Virus record (IMG/VR): IMGVR_UViG_3300046804_005734
Coordinates: 1-22,621 of that record
Origin: a virus
Direction: 5' to 3' (one strand)
Length of the DNA stretch: 22,621 nucleotides
Shown: in pieces, positions 14,792 to 22,350 of the stretch
Layout of the letters: each line of letters opens with the position of its first letter
Position numbering within the stretch: position 1 is the first letter of the stretch
Program-made: the position numbers and the translations under genes
The notes under the pieces: model-generated
The model's database searches: none
Seen by the model: the letters and a program-made list of their open reading frames with translations, nothing else
What the model was told of the DNA's origin: nothing

Positions 14792-16612
14792 GTCTTCCTC
14801 CTGTGTGTTTTCAGTAACTTCAACTGTAGAAATTGTTGAAGCATTTTGTTCTACATCCGGAACAAGCCAATTAACAAAGCGCTTCATCAGCGAAAGTTTT
14901 GCATCTTGTTCATTCATGTTAGAAACCTTATCATATTTTATATCATTTTGCAACGAATTGTCTTGCATTTTAACAAACTCGGTGTTATCCACTTTGCTCA
15001 TAGCCTCTCTTAACAAAGAAATAAGATCTTCTGAGGTCATTTCTTCAGAATCATCTTCCATTTCATCCTCCTCTTCTTCCGTTGTAACATCTATGGACTC
15101 AACGCCGCCAAGAGAAGCATTAAGTTGCCAGCTCCACTTTTGATGCATATCAATTCGTTCTGCTATAAAGTTTGCAATACCTTGCTCATTTATTGAATTA
15201 GCAACATTAAAAGCATCTTTTAACATTTCAATGTAATGAATATTTTTTTGATAAAGATCGGTTGCAAGTTCTCTTGCATCAGTTGTTGCACTAGCGTCTT
15301 CAAACATTGCAGCGTCTTCCATTTCTGAAAGGGTCTGTGGGAATCCGCCAGATTTTCTTATATTTTCAGCCAACGGATCAACAGATCCATATGTATCTTC
15401 ATAAATTTCACCGAAAAGATCGTGATATTCATTAAAGTCTGGGCCTTGAACATTCCAGTGCGCTCTATGGGCAGAGAAGTACAGAACAACAGTGTGAGCA
15501 AGAGTGTTTTGCAATGCTTTAATTAATTCTGGCTTTGCATCAAGGCTCTTTTTGATTTTCATTTGTTTTTTAGATCTCCTGTTTTTTGCCTTTCTAGGCA
15601 TTTCTCCAACAAGAGCTCCTTGAGTTGGATTTTTAATACCCGCACCCATTGATGAAGATGTCACTGTTGAGTCTTTAATTAATTCTTCAGAGTCAATATT
15701 GATAAAATAATCCATTTCTTTATTAAGAATTTCTTCGTCTTCCAATATTAAATCATCAATACTTTTCTTTTTTACTTTTGCATATCTTTCAAGAAGTCTG
15801 CGTCCTTTTGCTGCAAGGGCAGCGGCATCTTGAGCGTTTTGAGGAACTGGTTCGCCCCAAGCGGCTGCAGAAAGTGCCAGTCTCGTTGGGCGACCTTTTT
15901 CGTCCTTCATGGGACCAGATGGGTTGGTAAAAAATCTTGTCAAGAAAGAGCCTTTACGTCTCATCTTTTCTGGTGTATCGGCTGCACCTTTAACACCAGG
16001 CTTTAAGTTTGCGCCTTCTGTTTGCTTAAAGTGTCTTCTACCAGCAGCAGTAAGACCACCTTTTGGATCTTTTAATGGTTGTTTAGCTTTCTCCAATTCT
16101 TCATCCAAAATATAGCTCAAGTCACCATCATCAGATCTTTTAACAATATCAACAACAGCTAATGCATTTGCAGGATTATCAACAAGACTCAATTCGCCTA
16201 ATATGTATTTTTTAATAACATTAATTGATCGACCATTTGACATTTTTTCACTGGTTTCTGACTTTTCAAGAATTTTCCCACCAATTGAAAATGCTCTTAA
16301 TGTTCCATCAAGAACTTTTTCCCATGTATTTTGCGCACCTTTTGATATATACGCATCAACTCTAAAGGCGTTGTAAACCTTGCCATCGTCACTTTTAATT
16401 TGAATTGGTTCATAATTAATAGCTTTGCCAACAGCAATTGGAGCATGCATTTCTCTTATATTTCCACTCCAGTTTTGAAAGGCTTCTTTAGAAGCTTCAA
16501 AATCTACAATATCGCCAGATTTATCTATATTATCTGCAGTAGCGATACCACTAACTATTCTTTGTTCCTTCTTGACCATATCAATTGGGAATGAAAGTAT
16601 AAAATCGTTCAT
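14429..16612 (-). CDS. Prohead protease - DUF6321-like - Dps/ferritin - scaffold polyprotein
   Basis: 727 residues from ATG 16612 (GAGG 4 nt upstream; an ATG at 16639 lacks such a site). Residues 1-165 are an XkdF-like prohead serine protease: IVSGIATADNIDKSGD, H56 in EMHAPIAVGKA, S109 in RAFSIGGKI, and ELSLVDNPAN at 140-148. Residues ~180-287 match what I know as DUF6321 (GLTAAGRRHF, PGVKGAADTPEKMRRKGSF, FTNPSGPM, GRRLLERY). Residues ~366-505 are a Dps-type ferritin domain: HWNVQGPDF, LAENIRKSGG, with ferroxidase ligands H385, H397, D412 and E416 at the exact Dps spacing of 12, 15 and 4. Residues ~510-727 are acidic and coiled-coil, like a scaffold. The protease should trim the scaffold during maturation. 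The fusion looks intact, with no frameshift visible. Confidence 0.9.
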   Translation of the reverse strand: MNDFILSFPIDMVKKEQRIVSGIATADNIDKSGDIVDFEASKEAFQNWSGNIREMHAPIAVGKAINYEPIQIKSDDGKVYNAFRVDAYISKGAQNTWEKVLDGTLRAFSIGGKILEKSETSEKMSNGRSINVIKKYILGELSLVDNPANALAVVDIVKRSDDGDLSYILDEELEKAKQPLKDPKGGLTAAGRRHFKQTEGANLKPGVKGAADTPEKMRRKGSFLTRFFTNPSGPMKDEKGRPTRLALSAAAWGEPVPQNAQDAAALAAKGRRLLERYAKVKKKSIDDLILEDEEILNKEMDYFINIDSEELIKDSTVTSSSMGAGIKNPTQGALVGEMPRKAKNRRSKKQMKIKKSLDAKPELIKALQNTLAHTVVLYFSAHRAHWNVQGPDFNEYHDLFGEIYEDTYGSVDPLAENIRKSGGFPQTLSEMEDAAMFEDASATTDARELATDLYQKNIHYIEMLKDAFNVANSINEQGIANFIAERIDMHQKWSWQLNASLGGVESIDVTTEEEEDEMEDDSEEMTSEDLISLLREAMSKVDNTEFVKMQDNSLQNDIKYDKVSNMNEQDAKLSLMKRFVNWLVPDVEQNASTISTVEVTENTQEEDMDIDVLKDALSAVVDEKLSAFATSIKEEVEASVQEKIDTITKGFEVSTSELQEKLQQAEETVAEQQEKINAFAQSGAIKKSVDPEDDDDAEGEELSKSSTSVWQNTYLPQGLINALGYKS

Positions 16613-16630
16613 ATAGCCTCGTAATTTTTT

Positions 16631-16636
16631 ATTATA
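16631..16636 (-). promoter_or_regulatory. Possible internal -10 box before the protease/capsid genes
   Basis: A perfect TATAAT, preceded by TTG, lies on the minus strand in the 41-nt gap before the protease gene. A transcript from it would start near 16624 and keep the GAGG ribosome-binding site at 16617-16620. TTGGCT about 19 nt upstream is a weak -35. It could raise expression of protease, scaffold and capsid over portal; in AT-rich DNA such boxes also occur by chance. Confidence 0.35.
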
Positions 16637-16653
16637 CAATAAAATGTATATTA

Positions 16654-16917
16654 TTAGCCAAGTGCATACACAGAAATATTTGTGTTGGCTGTCAAGATTT
16701 GAAAAGTTGTATAATCACCATCAATGATGTTATAGAAATGAGCCTCTGTCTGGCCATGACCAATTCTAATAGTGAACTTACCATTTAATTTAATATCACA
16801 CATATTTAAATCTTGATTCATAAATGCAATTTGAGATGTATGACTGCCAATAGAAACAACGCCATTTGCGCTAGTAACATCTGGGTTTGAATACACCATT
16901 GTCTGACCTTCGGCCAT
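16654..16917 (-). CDS. Small beta-rich protein between portal and protease
   Basis: 87 residues, no family recognised. It reads as alternating strands (FTIRIGHGQTEAHFYNII, TTFQILTANTNISVYALG) and may be a small head protein. GGAGGT lies 7 nt before the ATG, and the gene directly abuts the portal stop. The position between portal and protease suggests a head-assembly or decoration role. Confidence 0.65.
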   Translation of the reverse strand: MAEGQTMVYSNPDVTSANGVVSIGSHTSQIAFMNQDLNMCDIKLNGKFTIRIGHGQTEAHFYNIIDGDYTTFQILTANTNISVYALG

Positions 16918-18540
16918 TTAATTACCTCCATTATTTTGGGAATCTGAGGATGTTTGAGCATCCTGATTCTCACCGCGTTCTTTTTGATCTCCAGAACCCT
17001 GAATACCAGATGGTGTTTCTCCAGAATCACTTCTTGATTTTGGAGGATTAGAGGCATGATTATTATCATTCCCCATAGGCGCACCAGCCGAATCCTCTTG
17101 TTTTGCCTTTGTTGGATATGGCAAAACATCATCTCCATCTTTACGCTCTGGCAAGCCTATTCTTGCCCTAACTTCATTTGGAGATATAACCTCTGTTCTA
17201 AGATACCTATCATTAATTCTTGATTCAATATCTTCATCAATAAGATCAATTCTTTTCAATTTAAATTGTAGCAAATCAGTAAACTCTCCAACAACTCTAT
17301 TAAGTTTTTTTTCAATAATAGATTGATCTGGCCCTATAACTTGCATTTTGAATGTCTTATCGGCATCCCTTGAAACTGCTAGGTTTGCATTATCATAGAC
17401 ACCAACTTTTGGAGCTGGCACTCTGTTTGCTACGAGAATTTCATCTCTATTTGATTTACGATATTTGTCAAATGATGCATCTTGTACACCTGCCTCAAGT
17501 TTTTCAAATTTGATATCAGCATCTGTACCTATTGATGCAGGAATTGGTATAACCAAAGTTCCATGATTCTTGCCTTTTACCTCATTTCTGAAGTAGTTAA
17601 CAAGTTCTGTTTTTGACTTGGCGCTTAGCTTTGCGCCTTTAAGAATAACAGCATATCTTGGAATCGCTTTATTTTCGAAATAGTCAATATTGTATTCTTT
17701 TGCAAATTTATCACCAATGATTGCTGCAGCCGCAGACACAGAAGATGGAATCCCATAGTATGTACTATTTGGAGAATAAATTTTGAAATGAATTAATTCA
17801 TTTGGTTTCGGGTCTTGATTTATTGGATCTGAAGTTTCTGTATCTTGAAAATTTCTAAAAAACACTGCCTGTATTTTATTACTTCTTGAAATTTGAACAA
17901 AGCCATCTCTTTTTCTTCTAACACGAACCAGAACGGCTGGAACATGACCTATGTAGCCAATTTTCCCAGCATTATTTCTTCCTATTTCAAGATACCCATT
18001 TCCTACAGATAAAACATCTTGCCATACTCTAACTAGAGTTTCTATAAGCGTTTCTTCTATATTTAAAGCCTCAAATATCTCATCAAGCTCTTCTTTCAAA
18101 TCCTGATTAGACTTTCTAACTCTCTCAAGCTTTGCTGGATCATCCGAAGCTTTTTCTATGCGTCTTTTGGCTTTAAGTGTTTCTGTAAATTCATACCCAA
18201 GACCAACAGTATTCATAACTCTTGCATTTATTGCAGCATTATGAATTGCACTTTGATCATAAAGTTGTGCCAATGTGTCTAAATCATATGGTGGATTAAT
18301 AATATCCCATAAAGAATATCCACTTATTGTAAATGGATCAATATATTTGCTTTTTGTCCCATCTTCACCTTCAAATTTTTTTTGAAGCCTTTGGGCTTTT
18401 CTTTTCATTTTTGGAGAAAGTGAATTTATATTTACTGAGGCGAACGGATCAGTTGTTTCTTTATCCATTCCATAAGCTATATACGAAATATCATCAAGTT
18501 CTTGTTCATTAGAATCTTCAACGACAGTCATCTTGTTCAT
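16918..18540 (-). CDS. Phage portal protein, PBSX type
   Basis: 540 residues. The portal ring forms the capsid vertex through which DNA is packaged and ejected. Recognisable portions are YIDPFTISGYSLWDIINPPYD near the start of the core, SVGNGYLEIGRNNAGKI, LIHFKIYSPNSTYYGIPS, AAAIIGDKFAKEYNIDYFENKA and VANRVPAPKVGV, the order seen in PBSX/XkdE-like portals. The last ~65 residues are Gln/Asn/Ser/Gly-rich and probably disordered. AGGT precedes the ATG. It pairs naturally with the XkdF-like protease downstream. Terminase genes, usually just upstream, are not in the window. Confidence 0.92.
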   Translation of the reverse strand: MNKMTVVEDSNEQELDDISYIAYGMDKETTDPFASVNINSLSPKMKRKAQRLQKKFEGEDGTKSKYIDPFTISGYSLWDIINPPYDLDTLAQLYDQSAIHNAAINARVMNTVGLGYEFTETLKAKRRIEKASDDPAKLERVRKSNQDLKEELDEIFEALNIEETLIETLVRVWQDVLSVGNGYLEIGRNNAGKIGYIGHVPAVLVRVRRKRDGFVQISRSNKIQAVFFRNFQDTETSDPINQDPKPNELIHFKIYSPNSTYYGIPSSVSAAAAIIGDKFAKEYNIDYFENKAIPRYAVILKGAKLSAKSKTELVNYFRNEVKGKNHGTLVIPIPASIGTDADIKFEKLEAGVQDASFDKYRKSNRDEILVANRVPAPKVGVYDNANLAVSRDADKTFKMQVIGPDQSIIEKKLNRVVGEFTDLLQFKLKRIDLIDEDIESRINDRYLRTEVISPNEVRARIGLPERKDGDDVLPYPTKAKQEDSAGAPMGNDNNHASNPPKSRSDSGETPSGIQGSGDQKERGENQDAQTSSDSQNNGGN

Positions 18541-18543
18541 AAT

Positions 18544-18870
18544 TTACCTACTAAAATAGTCAATCAAAAAATCTTCGTATGGATCGGCAATTAATCCATT
18601 ATTTAATCTCTCTGCTTGATCGTCTCTCTCTGAAGCAGAAACCTTACGGGCATTTGGAACCCATGTAGCATAGCCCTCAGTACTACCAGTCCAATATTTA
18701 ACCGCTTCCGCAACACGCTTTTCTACATCTTTGTCATTCATCAAGCCCTCTGCGCAGAGAACACCATCGCCATCGCTTAACGGAAGACCATCTGGCATAA
18801 TCCAGATACAGACACCAAAAGCCTGTGGTGGAACCCAAATATTTTTACTTTTGATAATATCTGACGACAT
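18544..18870 (-). CDS. Small protein preceding the portal gene
   Basis: 108 residues, first gene of the capsid operon. It has a hydrophobic, aromatic first part (WVPPQAFGVCIWIMPDGLPL), a DGDGVLCAEG turn and a helical second half ending DPYEDFLIDYFSR. I have the impression that such a protein accompanies portals in actinophage-like genomes but cannot name a family. There is no ribosome-binding site; TATACT lies 7 nt before the ATG, pointing to a leaderless transcript. The next gene begins 3 nt after its stop. Confidence 0.65.
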   Translation of the reverse strand: MSSDIIKSKNIWVPPQAFGVCIWIMPDGLPLSDGDGVLCAEGLMNDKDVEKRVAEAVKYWTGSTEGYATWVPNARKVSASERDDQAERLNNGLIADPYEDFLIDYFSR

Positions 18871-18877
18871 AAATTAA

Positions 18878-18883
18878 AGTATA
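18878..18883 (-). promoter_or_regulatory. -10 box of the capsid operon (leaderless)
   Basis: TATACT on the minus strand ends 7 nt before the ATG at 18870, so transcription should start at the initiation codon. TTAACA lies only 9 nt upstream and is too close to serve as the -35. No Shine-Dalgarno precedes this ATG, unlike the following genes in the operon. Confidence 0.5.
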
Positions 18884-18913
18884 CAGCAAAATTGTTAAAA
18901 AGTGGAGATTTTG

Positions 18914-20839
18914 TTATTTAATTGGACATGCGCCTGTCGCACAATCACCAAAGTCAACAAAATCTTTACCAGATGATTGCAAAGAAATTGAGAAATCTAT
19001 TTTAGACAACAGCTTGTTGTACATTTCCTTAGAAATTTCTTCATAAGGCGGAAGAGGAAAGTTATGATCTGAATGAAGCAAAAAGGATACGCTCTTTATT
19101 GAATCATCATAGTTGCTCTTCAACCATTCTTTGATTCCAGCAAGTTCTTCTTTTTTATAGTAAACAGTAACCGATACTGCATTGTCTGCCCATACTGTTT
19201 GCATCTTTTTTACCCATTCAAGTTGAGCAATTGCTGTCATTTCAGAAACAAGAACGGCGTTTTCTGGCGACTTGCATGGAAACTCAACAACATAACGAGT
19301 ATGGTCTTCTCTGCCATCCAGTCCAATGTCCCAAGTAACTTTGTAGCCTTTCTTTCTACATGCCTCAACAAGAGGATCAGCAGCGCCAAAACGGACTCTT
19401 CTAATATAATACTGAGCAAAGGCTGGGTGTATTCCAGGAGTTACGCCTGGAAGCAACGACAAAGTGCCAGATGGTTGCACCGTTGTAAGCCTTACCGATT
19501 TTGGCAGGCCATTTTCACGGCTATATTGTTCATCAAAATCCCTAAGTGCCTCATAAGCGGGGGAAAGCCAGCTGACCTGTTCTTCTGTTGCTTGTAAGAT
19601 TCCTGTAATTGATTGACCTAATCTTGCATTTTTATTAACAATAGTAGTTGTTTTTTCATATGGATAATTAAGTCTAGTAATTTGTTTTTGAACTAGATAT
19701 AACAATCTTGATATTTCAAGGAATTGTTCATAGCTTTCAATATTTGGCAAAAATATAGTAGAAAGATTACAGGATTCGCCATCACCAAGACCAATTTCGG
19801 CACAAGGGTTAAATCCCTCAATTGTTGGGTCTGGCCTTTTCTCACCAAGACGACCTACTGTTCTGGCGAGACCTCTATTGATCAAGCCATATGGTTCACC
19901 CGAACCATCGTATCCCTTCCACAATTCATTCATTATCTCATCGTAAGAGTCTGCATAAATAGAGTTGTTACTATTTGCTCTCCATGCTGGAATGTTTCCT
20001 GTTGACCAATTTTTAGCCCTTAAGAACAAAACATCATCAGGATCACCAATTGCAATTTGAGCTGATCTTCTTGAGGAGCCAGCAACAACTATTTTTCCAA
20101 TGATGTTACAAATATCAAGAACATCAATTGAACGAAGTTTCTTTCCAACCCTATTATCAAAAACTTTACATAGGTCTGCAACGCCATCAACAAGTGCAGA
20201 TGGACCAGAAGCAGTTCCTCCAAACGTCTTTAATGGTGCTCCAAATTCTCTAATTAAAATAGTTGAGTAGCTAAACGACTCTCCCGTATAGAAATATGAA
20301 TTAAGGACATTGTGGAGCATCTGCCGCCATCCCTGCCTTGAGTCTGGAACTATGAAGTCAGCATCGTTTGTTCTTTCGTGATGAATTCTTTCAACTTTTT
20401 TGATTTTTGGCAATTCATGAATTTTTGAACGCTCAACTGAGAAACCGACACCACCACCAAGCATTAAATAATCAAAAATTAATTCAAAGTCTTTTGGCTT
20501 TTCAATATTTGTAAAGAAGCAATTATTAAGAGATGTCCCAGAAAACTTCTTAACCAGCGGAGTACCTAACTGCCAGAGTGCGCGACCAGAGACAGAGCAT
20601 CGAAGGTTGAACATGTGGTCAAATAATTTTTCTGCATCTTGCTTCTCAAGAGGCGAACCAATTTCAACTGCGCCATCAATAACTCTCTTGAGGGTTTCAA
20701 CCCAAGTTTCATTTCTGTCTTCTCCATCAATGGGACGACTGTATGTTCTAAGGTAGACAATTTCTCCAAGACCACCAAAGCCCCATGGCGCTTGCTTGTT
20801 TCTGTATTCTGAAATAAATTCTTCTGTTAATAAACTCAT
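18914..20839 (-). CDS. nrdJ: Class II (adenosylcobalamin) ribonucleotide reductase, compact
   Basis: 641 residues from ATG 20839, which has TAGGAG 5 nt upstream; a longer reading to 20893 has no such signal. It reduces ribonucleotides to deoxyribonucleotides with coenzyme B12 as radical source, supplying phage DNA synthesis. It follows the monomeric RTPR type of Lactobacillus leichmannii: C107 (NNCFF) and C357 (ESCNLST) as the redox pair, C346 as the radical cysteine within NPCAEI with N344 and E348, and C633/C638 in CATGACPIK as the C-terminal shuttle. Spacings 346-357 and 633-638 match RTPR 408-419 and 731-736. The protein is about 100 residues shorter than the 739-residue RTPR, with losses both before and after the active-site cysteine. 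It needs host-supplied cobalamin and thioredoxin. Confidence 0.94.
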   Translation of the reverse strand: MSLLTEEFISEYRNKQAPWGFGGLGEIVYLRTYSRPIDGEDRNETWVETLKRVIDGAVEIGSPLEKQDAEKLFDHMFNLRCSVSGRALWQLGTPLVKKFSGTSLNNCFFTNIEKPKDFELIFDYLMLGGGVGFSVERSKIHELPKIKKVERIHHERTNDADFIVPDSRQGWRQMLHNVLNSYFYTGESFSYSTILIREFGAPLKTFGGTASGPSALVDGVADLCKVFDNRVGKKLRSIDVLDICNIIGKIVVAGSSRRSAQIAIGDPDDVLFLRAKNWSTGNIPAWRANSNNSIYADSYDEIMNELWKGYDGSGEPYGLINRGLARTVGRLGEKRPDPTIEGFNPCAEIGLGDGESCNLSTIFLPNIESYEQFLEISRLLYLVQKQITRLNYPYEKTTTIVNKNARLGQSITGILQATEEQVSWLSPAYEALRDFDEQYSRENGLPKSVRLTTVQPSGTLSLLPGVTPGIHPAFAQYYIRRVRFGAADPLVEACRKKGYKVTWDIGLDGREDHTRYVVEFPCKSPENAVLVSEMTAIAQLEWVKKMQTVWADNAVSVTVYYKKEELAGIKEWLKSNYDDSIKSVSFLLHSDHNFPLPPYEEISKEMYNKLLSKIDFSISLQSSGKDFVDFGDCATGACPIK

Positions 20840-20855
20840 ATGACTCCTAAAATTA

Positions 20856-20869
20856 AGTATTTCAATACT
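20856..20869. promoter_or_regulatory. Short palindrome before nrdJ
   Basis: AGTATT-TC-AATACT has two perfect 6-bp arms around a 2-nt spacer, 17-30 nt upstream of the nrdJ start in the 70-nt gap after the glycosyltransferase gene. A TTGATA lies just beyond it. It could be an operator or a weak mRNA hairpin near the ribosome-binding site. Chance occurrence is possible in AT-rich DNA. Confidence 0.3.
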
Positions 20870-20909
20870 ATCAATTTGATTTTTTGTTCGCACCGATTAA
20901 TGCTTGGGT

Positions 20910-21923
20910 CTAATTATATTTTTTTTCGAACTCGCCGTAGCGTTCGAGAATCATATCAGCAACCGCCGACCACGAATGATTCTGGTGCAGAATTTTTGCG
21001 GATTGGGCCGCGTGCTTCTTGAATAATTCATATTCATTTGTAACATTAGTCATATGAGTTAATAAATTTTCAAAATTTGGTATTGCCCACATTCCTGTAT
21101 CTGTACCGTAAATGTGAGAATGATAATGTGCCTCACCATAGGATGCTTCTAATGGAATTGCATATTCAGCAAAGTCCATACAGCCTGTAAGGTTTGTTAC
21201 AATTGTTGGTAATCCAGTAGATATGGCTTCAAATGGAATCATACCGAAGCCTTCTCCATTAGTTGGATATACTAAACAATTTGCTTTATGATACAAAGCA
21301 ATCAACTGATGAATATCATAAATTTCTGGTATCCCAGTTATCTGAGGATGTTCGACTGCTGGAACAAGTTGATCATTGTGATATACCTCTGCGTAACAGA
21401 AATTATTATATTTCAATATTAATTCATAACGATCATCGCCTTCAAAAAGCTCTAGGAATGCATCGACAACCATTTGTGCATTTTTTCTTTTTGAATCTCC
21501 ACCAATATGAAGAAATACAAATTTATCTAAGAGTTCTCTTTCTTCTATATAGAAATCTGGGGATATACCATGTGGTATGACATATATATTGTCGTTTATA
21601 CCTGCTTGCTTATATATATCTTTTACAAAATTTGAAGTTGCCCAAATTTCATTACATAATGACATATTGTATTTCCAGCCATCTGGAATTTTTGTTGATT
21701 CCCATGGTGTATATCCAACCTTATAATCATTTTGTAATTGGTAGTAATGAGGTTGACAAAAATTTATATGAAATGGAATATCTGGCTTGTTATAAAAAAC
21801 ACCAGTTTGTTTTGCTTGCAATGCTTTAATTGTATTCAATGCAGCATTAGCATAACCCTGGCTAGCCCAGAGTTCACCACTAGCATCAATGTTACTTAAA
21901 CTGAACCAGCTAATTTTTTTCAT
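20910..21923 (-). CDS. GT4-type glycosyltransferase
   Basis: 337 residues with a GT-B fold. The nucleotide-sugar site is seen in the C-terminal domain: HIGGDSKRKN (139-148) with a basic residue for the diphosphate, and the EX7E motif EGFGMIPFE at 224-232. IPHGISPDF (116-124) marks the start of that domain. It transfers a sugar from a nucleotide donor with retention of configuration. Phages use such enzymes to glycosylate their DNA, their virion proteins or host surface polymers; which applies here cannot be told. No hypermodified-base gene is nearby. The ATG is 4 nt after the upstream stop, and no clear ribosome-binding site is present, so translation is probably coupled. Confidence 0.88.
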   Translation of the reverse strand: MKKISWFSLSNIDASGELWASQGYANAALNTIKALQAKQTGVFYNKPDIPFHINFCQPHYYQLQNDYKVGYTPWESTKIPDGWKYNMSLCNEIWATSNFVKDIYKQAGINDNIYVIPHGISPDFYIEERELLDKFVFLHIGGDSKRKNAQMVVDAFLELFEGDDRYELILKYNNFCYAEVYHNDQLVPAVEHPQITGIPEIYDIHQLIALYHKANCLVYPTNGEGFGMIPFEAISTGLPTIVTNLTGCMDFAEYAIPLEASYGEAHYHSHIYGTDTGMWAIPNFENLLTHMTNVTNEYELFKKHAAQSAKILHQNHSWSAVADMILERYGEFEKKYN

Positions 21924-21927
21924 AGAA

Positions 21928-22182
21928 TCAATCTATACGCTTAATACTCTCTTTGTCGTTTCCGTCAGAAGTGTTTTCGTTTATATCGATGCATTTTACA
22001 CCCTTTTGAATGAGTTCGTTTGCTACTTCTTCTGAAATTTCACATGTAATTGGTCTGTGCGTATAGACGCACCTAGCTGCCGCTAGATAAAAATCGCTAC
22101 ATTTTGTGATTGCAATATAGTCGCTATCCAAAACAACTGCTGGTCCGCAGTCATCTGATTCAACTATAGCAATAATTTCCAT
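21928..22182 (-). CDS. Small unknown protein, first gene of the nrdJ unit
   Basis: 84 residues from ATG 22182, or 86 from ATG 22188. It has five cysteines and a short alpha/beta layout (MEIIAIVESDDCGPAVVLDSD, ISEEVANELIQKGVKCIDI), with a polar charged C-terminus. No family recognised. The later ATG is preferred because TATTAT ends 6 nt before it and there is no ribosome-binding site, the same leaderless pattern as elsewhere in the window. Followed by the glycosyltransferase after 4 nt. Confidence 0.6.
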   Translation of the reverse strand: MEIIAIVESDDCGPAVVLDSDYIAITKCSDFYLAAARCVYTHRPITCEISEEVANELIQKGVKCIDINENTSDGNDKESIKRID

Positions 22183-22188
22183 AAACAT

Positions 22189-22194
22189 ATAATA
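22189..22194 (-). promoter_or_regulatory. -10 box for the small gene/glycosyltransferase/nrdJ unit
   Basis: TATTAT on the minus strand ends 6 nt before ATG 22182. With no Shine-Dalgarno nearby, a leaderless transcript is likely. It faces the thyX promoter across the divergent intergenic region. Confidence 0.45.
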
Positions 22195-22220
22195 CCATTA
22201 AATATCTTAATATATAAGAC

Positions 22221-22254
22221 TACTTAAGTATACTTAAACATACATAAGTATAAT
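22221..22254. promoter_or_regulatory. Palindromic operator-like region with plus-strand -10
   Basis: The 22189-22350 gap between divergent genes holds TTAAGTATACTTAA at 22224-22237, a perfect 14-bp palindrome that overlaps a second one, TACTTAAGTA at 22221-22230. The half-site TAAGTAT occurs again at 22246-22252 and runs into a perfect TATAAT (22249-22254) facing thyX. Repeated half-sites next to a promoter suggest binding of a dimeric regulator. No -35 box at normal distance is seen. Confidence 0.45.
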
Positions 22255-22268
22255 AAAAACAGACTTTG

Positions 22269-22286
22269 TTCGCTTTGGCAAGCGAA
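22269..22286 (+). other. Hairpin in the possible thyX leader
   Basis: TTCGCTT-TGGC-AAGCGAA is a perfect 7-bp stem with a 4-nt loop. An outer pair of AGACT (22261-22265) and AGTCT (22304-22308) could enclose it, with a six-T run in between (22297-22302). If transcription starts from the TATAAT at 22249 this becomes a structured 5' leader. The T run is about 10 nt from the stem, too far for a normal terminator. Confidence 0.35.
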
Positions 22287-22332
22287 GCTTAGCAACTTTT
22301 TTGAGTCTTTGCACGACGATTTGAAAAAAATC

Positions 22333-22341
22333 TGATAGTAT
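22333..22341 (+). promoter_or_regulatory. Extended -10 promoter directly before thyX
   Basis: TGATAGTAT (TGn plus TAGTAT) ends 9 nt before the thyX ATG and closely resembles the TGATAATAT before the gene at 13296. No ribosome-binding site lies between it and the ATG (TCTCCCGAC), so a leaderless or near-leaderless message is likely. Confidence 0.5.
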
Positions 22342-22350
22342 TCTCCCGAC

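Noticed and set aside
14041-15143. Frames overlapping the capsid and polyprotein genes on both strands
   Set aside because: They are antisense or shifted readings of strongly supported genes and have no family features.
22269-22302. Intrinsic terminator on either strand
   Set aside because: The T run is about 10 nt from the stem on the plus strand and about 9 nt on the minus strand, and no gene in the window needs termination there.
22251-22350. tRNA gene near the thyX start
   Set aside because: No cloverleaf, TTC-arm or anticodon arm can be formed; only the single hairpin is supported.
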